This document shows, in pieces, positions 1 to 5,161 of a stretch of 8,793 nt of DNA. The first letter of the stretch is position 1, and the number at the start of each line of letters is the position of its first letter. Both the position numbers and the translations under genes were made by a program. Source of the DNA: an uncultured Fibrobacter sp. (GTDB taxonomy: Bacteria; Fibrobacterota; Fibrobacteria; Fibrobacterales; Fibrobacteraceae). The notes below the pieces were generated by a model. It did no database searches. It was not told the DNA's origin and worked only from the letters and a program-made list of their open reading frames with translations. Where the stretch lies: the NCBI GenBank assembly GCA_947306025.1, contig CAMZFJ010000052.1, forward strand, positions 1 through 8,793, read 5' to 3'.

Positions 1-1
1 T

Positions 2-1039
2 CCGAGCTTCGGTAATCCGGATCTCCGCAAGGAATGGAAGGCTCAGGTCATTAAAAAGAACCCGACGCTTGCCTCCAAGAACTTCAGCACGCCGGTGGTG
101 ACCTGCGCTTTGACGCACGCCATCAGCTGCGCCGGTTACATGTTCCTCGACGCTGGCGACGAAGTGATTATCCCGGACCTCTACTGGGACAACTACGAAC
201 TCGTGTTCGAAAACGCCCGTGGCGCAAAGATCAAGACGTTCAACACCTTCAAGAACGGTGGCTTTGATACGGAAGCCTTGAAGGCCGCCCTCGCCGAAAG
301 CAAGAGCGAAAAGAAAGTCGTTCTCCTCAACTTCCCGAACAATCCGACTGGCTATACCGCTACCGAAAAGGAAGCTGTCGAAATCGCCAAGATCCTCACG
401 GAATGCGCTGCAGCAGGCAACAAGGTTGTGGCTCTCCTCGACGACGCTTACTTTGGCCTCGTTTACGAAGAAGGCGTGACGAAGGAATCCCTCTTCGTGA
501 AGCTCGTGGACGCTCACGAAAACCTCCTCGCCGTGAAGCTCGATGGCCCGACCAAGGAAGACTACGTTTGGGGTTTCCGCGTTGGCTTTATGAGCTTTGG
601 CTTCAAGGGTGCTACCGAAGCCCAGCTCAAGGCTCTCGAAGACAAGGCTGCCGGTACGGTTCGTGGTAACATTTCTAACGCTCCGTCCATTAGCCAGAAG
701 ATTTTGCTCGCTGCTTACCAGAGCCCGGAATATGCTCAGCAGAAGGCTGAAAAGTATGCTACGCTCAAGAAGCGCTACGACATCATCAAGGAAGTCTTTG
801 CTGCTCATCCGGAATATAAGGATGCCTTTGAACCGATGCCGTGCAACAGCGGTTACTTTATGTGCATCAAGCCGAAGGGCGTTGACGCCGAAGCTCTCCG
901 CGTGAAGCTCATCAAGGATTACAGCACGGGCACGATCATGCTTTCTGGCCTTATCCGCGTTGCATTCAGCGCAGTCCCGACCGAAAAGCTCGGCAAGCTC
1001 TTTGAAAATATCTATAATTGCGTCATGGGAATGAAGTAG
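2..1039 (+). CDS. Class I/II PLP-dependent aminotransferase, 3' part (5' end outside the window)
   Basis: This is a pyridoxal-phosphate aminotransferase of the aspartate/aromatic type. It moves an amino group between an amino acid and a 2-oxo acid in the cytoplasm. The reading frame is open from base 2, and translation before the GTG at 95 (PSFGNPDLRKEW...) is good aminotransferase sequence, so that GTG is internal. About 345 residues are visible, so I estimate roughly 80 are missing from a family usually near 400-430. Family marks in order are NPTG (Asn at 341-343), a DDAY motif where Asp and Tyr contact PLP (about 440-451), a Lys at 554-556 eight residues before the Arg of GFRVG (the expected Schiff-base lysine), and a C-terminal IRVAFSAVP whose Arg should bind the substrate carboxylate. 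The TAG stop is at 1037-1039. Substrate cannot be assigned; aspartate, tyrosine or alanine type are all possible. It is separated from gltA by a 133-nt structured spacer, so an operon is doubtful. Confidence 0.88.
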   Translation, partial: PSFGNPDLRKEWKAQVIKKNPTLASKNFSTPVVTCALTHAISCAGYMFLDAGDEVIIPDLYWDNYELVFENARGAKIKTFNTFKNGGFDTEALKAALAESKSEKKVVLLNFPNNPTGYTATEKEAVEIAKILTECAAAGNKVVALLDDAYFGLVYEEGVTKESLFVKLVDAHENLLAVKLDGPTKEDYVWGFRVGFMSFGFKGATEAQLKALEDKAAGTVRGNISNAPSISQKILLAAYQSPEYAQQKAEKYATLKKRYDIIKEVFAAHPEYKDAFEPMPCNSGYFMCIKPKGVDAEALRVKLIKDYSTGTIMLSGLIRVAFSAVPTEKLGKLFENIYNCVMGMK

Positions 1040-1160
1040 GTAATAGGTATAGGTTTTAGGGATTAGGTCCATAGTCGCGGCTATGCCGCACATCAATAAG
1101 ACGCACGGAGTGCGTGATACTTAATCCTAAAAGCCTGTAACCTGAAACCTAAACACCTTA
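1040..1160. repeat. Nested inverted repeat (cruciform-like spacer) between aminotransferase and gltA
   Basis: The spacer starts directly after the aminotransferase stop codon. Its outer arms are imperfect complements: 1052-1065 (AGGTTTTAGGGATTA type) pairs with 1122-1136 with one bulge on each side, and more TAGG/CCTA repeats lie further out. Between the arms sit two short hairpins: GCGGC/GCCGC at 1077-1081 and 1085-1089 (or, alternatively, CATAG/CTATG at 1070-1074 and 1081-1085), and a perfect 6-bp ACGCAC/GTGCGT at 1101-1106 and 1110-1115 with a GGA loop. There is no T-run, so it is not a classical terminator. It may be a dispersed intergenic repeat, an RNA processing site or a regulatory leader of gltA. 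The pairing is seen directly; the role is unknown. Confidence 0.55.
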
Positions 1161-1163
1161 TAC

Positions 1164-1168
1164 GGAGG
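1164..1168 (+). promoter_or_regulatory. Ribosome binding site of gltA
   Basis: GGAGG lies four bases before the ATG at 1173. It is a strong Shine-Dalgarno match, a little closer to the start than average. It fixes the gltA start, since the protein begins where citrate synthases normally begin. Confidence 0.8.
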
Positions 1169-1172
1169 ATAC

Positions 1173-2462
1173 ATGTCCGACAAAGCGACCTTGAATTACA
1201 ACGGAAAGAGTTACGAACTCCCCGTCGTTGAAGGCACCGAGAACGAACGCGGTCTCGACATCAGCACGCTCCGCAAGGATTCGGGCTTGGTAACGCTGGA
1301 CTACGGTTACTTGAATACCGGTAGTACAAAGAGTTCCATCACATACGTCAATGGCGAAAAGGGAATTTTGCGCTATCGCGGTTACTCCATCGAAGATCTC
1401 GCCGAAAAGGCGACGTTCCCGGAAACCGCATGGCTTCTGATTTACGGTGAACTCCCGAATCAGGAACAGTTGAGCCATTTCCGCACGCTCTTGACCGAAA
1501 ATGCCCTTTTGCACGAGAACTTGCTGCACTTCTTCCGCGAAATGCCGCCGGGAGCTCACCCGATGGGTATTCTCTCCTCCGTGGTGAACGCAGTTGGTCT
1601 TTTCACGCCGCGTTTTTATGACGACGAAAACATCGCGAGTGCATTTGAACTCACGACTGCAGGTCTTATTTCTAAGATCCGCACTATTGCCGCTTTTGCT
1701 TACAAGGCAAGCATCGGTGAACCGTTCGTGTATCCGGAAGCGGAACGCAGCTATTGCAGCAACTTCCTCAACATGATGTTCAGCAGTAAGGCTCGCCCGT
1801 ACCACCCGGATCCGATCATGGAAAAGGCGCTCAACACGCTCCTGATCGTCCATGCGGACCACGAACAGAACTGCTCGACATCGACCGTGCGTATGGTGGG
1901 TAGCTCTCAGGCAAACCTTTACGCCAGTATTTGCGCCGGCATTTGCGCCTTGTGGGGCCCGCTCCACGGTGGTGCTAACCAGGCTGTGCTCGAAACGCTT
2001 TTGCGCATCCAGCAGAGCGGTATGACGATTGAACAGGTGATGGATAAGGCCAAGGACAAGAACGATCCGTTCCGTCTTTCTGGCTTTGGTCACCGCGTTT
2101 ACAAGAGCTATGACCCGCGCGCCAAGGTGCTCAAGAAGCTCATGTACCAGGTCTTTGAACGTGAACATGTGCACGATCCGCTTTTGGATGTGGCTATCAA
2201 GCTTGAAGAAGCCGCCCTCAAGGACGATTACTTCATTGCACGTAAGCTTTACCCGAATGTGGACTTCTACTCCGGCATTCTCTACCGCGCTATGGGCATC
2301 CCGACGAACATGCTTACCGTGATGTTCGCTATCGGACGCTTGCCGGGCTGGATTGCCCACTGGAAGGAAATGCACGACGATCCGCAGAGCAAGATCAACC
2401 GTCCGCGTCAGATTTACACCGGCAAGACGGAACGCCCGTGGATTGATCGCGACAAGCGATAA
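1173..2462 (+). CDS. gltA: Citrate synthase, type II (GltA)
   Basis: It condenses oxaloacetate with acetyl-CoA to give citrate, the entry step of the TCA cycle, and supplies 2-oxoglutarate for glutamate synthesis; cytoplasmic. The protein has 429 residues, against 427 in E. coli GltA. The catalytic triad is in place: His265 in WGPLHGGAN, His307 in GFGHRVY and Asp364 in NVDFYSG (E. coli His264, His305, Asp362). The HADHEQN segment (His227, His230), Arg389 in AIGRLPGW and the C-terminal NRPRQIYTG are also typical. The N-terminal beta-rich region of about 50 residues marks the Gram-negative type II hexameric class, which is often inhibited by NADH. The position of E. coli Cys206, next to the NADH site, is Ala207 here. 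Start chosen by GGAGG at 1164-1168. It converges on the signalling gene that ends at 2590. A long open frame on the opposite strand is a codon-use shadow. Confidence 0.97.
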   Translation: MSDKATLNYNGKSYELPVVEGTENERGLDISTLRKDSGLVTLDYGYLNTGSTKSSITYVNGEKGILRYRGYSIEDLAEKATFPETAWLLIYGELPNQEQLSHFRTLLTENALLHENLLHFFREMPPGAHPMGILSSVVNAVGLFTPRFYDDENIASAFELTTAGLISKIRTIAAFAYKASIGEPFVYPEAERSYCSNFLNMMFSSKARPYHPDPIMEKALNTLLIVHADHEQNCSTSTVRMVGSSQANLYASICAGICALWGPLHGGANQAVLETLLRIQQSGMTIEQVMDKAKDKNDPFRLSGFGHRVYKSYDPRAKVLKKLMYQVFEREHVHDPLLDVAIKLEEAALKDDYFIARKLYPNVDFYSGILYRAMGIPTNMLTVMFAIGRLPGWIAHWKEMHDDPQSKINRPRQIYTGKTERPWIDRDKR

Positions 2463-2467
2463 GTTTT

Positions 2468-2520
2468 TTAAGTCCCTGGCTTAAGGTCACTGAGCCAGCC
2501 GAAGTGCGCTGGGGACTTTT
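2468..2520 (+). terminator. Branched hairpin after gltA, probable terminator or mRNA 3'-end structure
   Basis: AAGTCCC at 2470-2476 pairs with GGGACTT at 2512-2518, followed by a short T-run. Inside this stem are two candidate arms: CTGGCT 2476-2481 with AGCCAG 2493-2498, and CCAGC 2495-2499 with GCTGG 2508-2512. The inner arms share bases 2495-2498, so they cannot both form fully. It starts eight bases after the gltA stop codon. It could stop transcription or protect the 3' end of the message, with the strong hairpin downstream as backup. Confidence 0.5.
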
Positions 2521-2531
2521 AACTTTACGAC

Positions 2532-2559
2532 AAAAGCGAACCTTTTTCGGTTCGCTTTT
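2532..2559. terminator. Symmetric terminator between convergent gltA and FIST-GGDEF-HD-GYP copy A
   Basis: AAAAGCGAACC (2532-2542) and GGTTCGCTTTT (2549-2559) form a perfect 11-bp stem with a six-base loop. A T-run follows on the plus strand (five T, to 2560) and four T end the stem on the minus strand. It lies 70 nt after the gltA stop and 31 nt after the stop of copy A, so it can serve both genes. The 41-nt block 2528-2568 matches 5111-5151 at 37 positions without gaps. Confidence 0.85.
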
Positions 2560-2589
2560 TCTATAGAATCTAGCTTTTATGGGCTGTCT

Positions 2590-4974
2590 TTAGACGATTT
2601 TTGGACGGCCTGATCGCATTTGCAATAGCGTGTCGACCATTTCGTTCCAATGTTCCAATACGACTTTGCCAATGGCAGGGTCGTACATTTTGCCCAGATT
2701 TTTTTCGATTTTTTCACGGCAGTAATCGAGCGACATGGCGTCACGGTAAACGCGCTTGCTAGTCATGGCGTCGATTGAGTCCGCGATGGCGATGACGCGG
2801 GCGCCTATCGGAATGTCTTCGCCCTTGAGGTGTTCTGGGTAGCCACGGCCGTCGTAGCGTTCATGATGATGCAACACAATCTGCACCATTTCGTGAGTGT
2901 AGTTGGATTGCATTAGAATCTTTGCGCCAATGACCGGATGCTGTTTAATGATTTCGAATTCTTCGTCTGTCAGCTTTCCAGGCTTCCCGAGCACGTTGTC
3001 GCAAATACCGATTTTGCCAATATCATGCAAGTGTGCCGCATGTGTAATCAACGATATTGAACTTTCTGAAAGGCCTAAGAAACGGGCTATCAGTTCCGTG
3101 TACGCTTTCACGCGCTCAGAATGGTGCGCGGTATAGGAGTCTTTCGCTTCTTCGACTGAAATCAAGCAAGAAATCAAGTCCTTGAGATTCTTGTTCTCGT
3201 TGTTTTCAACCGTTTTATGATAACGAACTTTATCGCGATACATGTTCAAGTCGGCTTCCATTTTCCAGTCGCTAATGGACTTGCGGATTCCTGAATCGCT
3301 GCACAAACGACTTTCGCCAATCGCGATTGACAAATGGTACAAAGCCATTTTGTTGTAGTTTTCAATGCTATTCTTCAATTGTGTACGCTGTAGGAACAAC
3401 GCTTCTTGCGCAGCGCGTGTTACAACGACAAATTCATCGCCACCGATTCTAAAGCAATTTCCGTTGGATCCGTAGGCGTCTTTGATTGCATTAGCTGCTG
3501 CGATGATTAGCGCGTCGCCAGCCTGGTGGCCAAAGGTATCGTTCGCGTATTTGAGACCGTTCACATCCATCAAGTACATGGTCCAATTGTTCGCTTCGGA
3601 ATCTTCTTGATTGATGGTGTTTAAAAGCGCATCAAAGGCAAGTCTGTTTTCAAGTCCTGTCAAGCTGTCTGTCGTTGCGACATCTTGCAAGTGTTCGTTC
3701 ATTACGCGTAGCTTGCTATTAATTTGTTCAAGCTCGAAAGACGTTTCGCGAATGAATGTTGCCATGCGGGCAGCAAGCGGCAAGCGGGTAGACTTTTCCC
3801 TGGGTTCCACATCACTTTTAATTTGTTCGCGTTTTACGACAGGGCCTTCGCGCATCGATGCGATGACGAGCGTAATGTTGTGTTGGTTCAAATGGCCCTT
3901 TTCACGCAAGAATTCGCCGTGCGAGAAAAAACCTGTACTAGAGGCGATTCTTTTAAATGGGGCAATCTCGTATGTTGGTTCATGTTTCGACCAGAAAGCC
4001 TTTCGTGCTGCGCAAGAGAATATGTGCAAAACTTCAGGAGCGAACTGTTCGCTGTTTTCACTTTCGGTCTTGATGCTGTCGACAATCAACTGCGGTTCGC
4101 CATACGACAGGCGGACAATTGAGCCTTCTTCTATGTCCGAAGACATTGAGAGCGAGCCGTCCGGGTTGCTTGCTCCTGCGGCACGCACAATCGAAATCCC
4201 GTTATGCTCGTATAGCATCGGGAATTCAAGCGCGTTGTAGAAGAAGTTCTTGTCGTTCTTGATGTTCAGGTATTTGTTATAGACTTCGTAGGCAGGGATG
4301 CTGCCCAGTTCATAAAGGATGTTGCCTTCGGAACGAGTGACGTGGAAATTACGGCCGATGGGTTTCCAACCGCTAATCTTACGGGATTCCACATAGAATT
4401 CTCTACCGCCATAGAAAACCACTAGAAGCCCTGTTGTGGTATAGCCGCCCACTGACGAAAATACACAGGAATCTGGGCTTGTAATGTCGGGGGAGCAGAC
4501 TATGCCGCCAAAGATTTGGATGTCTGGAGCCAGGGTGTCGAGTCCTTCGCAAAGAAGCGTTGTTGAAAACGGAGAAATGCAGTGATAGATTTCAACAGCT
4601 TTTACCCAGTGGTTCCGGTTGGCCTCTTTTTCAATTTCGCAGGCAATCTCGCTGATCGATTTTTTGGAAAAGTCATACTGATAAATCTCGAATTTACTCG
4701 TTGGCTTTTCGAATATGATGGCGGACACCGAAATTTCGCTAGCTTTGTCGCAGTTGACAATGTTTCCGCTTGTCGAGTTGCCAAACCATGGCACATCGGG
4801 GAACACGCGTTCCAGAGTGCTCCAAACAGAATTCAGTTTTTCCGGGTCTAGCTCTTCAGAATGAATTTGGAAACATATGTTAGGCGAACCGTTTTCTTTG
4901 CACCAGTCTTTAAACTGGACAAGCTCTTTTTCAAACGCGGCCACATCGTTAAATGCGAAAATTCTGTTTTTCAT
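2590..4974 (-). CDS. FIST sensor - GGDEF - HD-GYP cyclic-di-GMP protein, copy A
   Basis: A 794-residue signalling protein with no signal peptide or membrane segment, so probably cytoplasmic. Residues about 30-220 look like FIST_N (WFGNSTSGNI at 63-72, FGGIVCSPD at 155-163) and about 225-370 like FIST_C (IFSCAARK at 318-325), a small-ligand sensory region. A helical linker (about 403-432) leads to a GGDEF domain at 433-585: DSLTGLENR, Asp470, Asn478 and Asp487 in the metal and GTP-binding segment, GGDEF at 511-515, ADLNMYRDK near its end. All residues expected of an active diguanylate cyclase are there, but GSNG replaces the RxxD inhibitory site. The HD-GYP domain (about 597-785) has HDIGK at 650-654, His679, HHHERYDGRGYP at 702-713 and Asp732 in IADSIDAM, as in active c-di-GMP phosphodiesterases. 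An AAGGGA ribosome site (4983-4988) lies eight bases before the ATG, and the start aligns with the MKN start of copy B. Which activity dominates cannot be read from sequence. Confidence 0.93.
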   Translation of the reverse strand: MKNRIFAFNDVAAFEKELVQFKDWCKENGSPNICFQIHSEELDPEKLNSVWSTLERVFPDVPWFGNSTSGNIVNCDKASEISVSAIIFEKPTSKFEIYQYDFSKKSISEIACEIEKEANRNHWVKAVEIYHCISPFSTTLLCEGLDTLAPDIQIFGGIVCSPDITSPDSCVFSSVGGYTTTGLLVVFYGGREFYVESRKISGWKPIGRNFHVTRSEGNILYELGSIPAYEVYNKYLNIKNDKNFFYNALEFPMLYEHNGISIVRAAGASNPDGSLSMSSDIEEGSIVRLSYGEPQLIVDSIKTESENSEQFAPEVLHIFSCAARKAFWSKHEPTYEIAPFKRIASSTGFFSHGEFLREKGHLNQHNITLVIASMREGPVVKREQIKSDVEPREKSTRLPLAARMATFIRETSFELEQINSKLRVMNEHLQDVATTDSLTGLENRLAFDALLNTINQEDSEANNWTMYLMDVNGLKYANDTFGHQAGDALIIAAANAIKDAYGSNGNCFRIGGDEFVVVTRAAQEALFLQRTQLKNSIENYNKMALYHLSIAIGESRLCSDSGIRKSISDWKMEADLNMYRDKVRYHKTVENNENKNLKDLISCLISVEEAKDSYTAHHSERVKAYTELIARFLGLSESSISLITHAAHLHDIGKIGICDNVLGKPGKLTDEEFEIIKQHPVIGAKILMQSNYTHEMVQIVLHHHERYDGRGYPEHLKGEDIPIGARVIAIADSIDAMTSKRVYRDAMSLDYCREKIEKNLGKMYDPAIGKVVLEHWNEMVDTLLQMRSGRPKIV

Positions 4975-4992
4975 TTAAACTTTCCCTTCTTG

Positions 4993-5008
4993 TTACACCA
5001 AAGTGTAA
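4993..5008. promoter_or_regulatory. Palindrome in the leader of copy A, possible operator
   Basis: TTACAC-CAAA-GTGTAA is a perfect 6-bp inverted repeat with a four-base centre. It lies 18 nt before the copy A start codon and just downstream of the putative -10 element, where a repressor would block transcription. In RNA it could form only a weak hairpin. The leader of copy B lacks this sequence. Operator function is inferred from shape and place only. Confidence 0.4.
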
Positions 5009-5018
5009 AGTGACTTTA

Positions 5019-5029
5019 TTAATATATCT
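5019..5029 (-). promoter_or_regulatory. Putative -10 promoter element of copy A
   Basis: Read on the minus strand this is AGATATATTAA, containing TATATT (5021-5026), which matches TATAAT at five of six positions. The identical 11-mer occurs before copy B, and in both cases exactly 44 nt separate it from the ATG, although the intervening bases have diverged. That conservation is the main support. I see no convincing -35 hexamer. Confidence 0.6.
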
Positions 5030-5114
5030 TATCAAGAAGGAATATGGTAAGCAGAATGTAGAATTTTGGGCGTAAAATTGATATAAAATGTGATTTTTGG
5101 GGCCTTTAAACGGC

Positions 5115-5142
5115 AAAAGCGAACCTATTCAGGTTCGCTTTT
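5115..5142. terminator. Terminator after FIST-GGDEF-HD-GYP copy B
   Basis: AAAAGCGAACCT (5115-5126) and AGGTTCGCTTTT (5131-5142) form a perfect 12-bp stem with an ATTC loop. It begins 20 nt after the stop codon of copy B, and a TTTTT-CTATAGAA tail on the plus strand is the same as in the block after copy A. Only minus-strand genes lie next to it, so its natural job is to end copy B. The longer T-run is nevertheless on the plus side. The 41-nt block 5111-5151 is a duplicate of 2528-2568. Confidence 0.8.
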
Positions 5143-5161
5143 TCTATAGAACAAGAAGTCT

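Noticed and set aside
95..1039. GTG at 95 as the start of the aminotransferase
   Set aside because: The frame stays open to the window edge and the upstream residues continue aminotransferase sequence, so the gene is cut by the edge.
1158..2375. Open frame of 405 codons on the minus strand across gltA
   Set aside because: It is antisense to a gene with full citrate synthase motifs, has no family features or ribosome site, and arises from the codon bias of gltA.
3611..4240. Plus-strand open frames of 209 and 132 codons inside copy A (3611-4240 and 3724-4122)
   Set aside because: They overlap each other and the well-supported minus-strand gene, and their translations show no domain or plausible composition.
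5027..5034. TTGATA before copy A as a -35 element
   Set aside because: It lies only a few bases from the TATATT element, far too close, and the distance to other candidates is over 20 nt.
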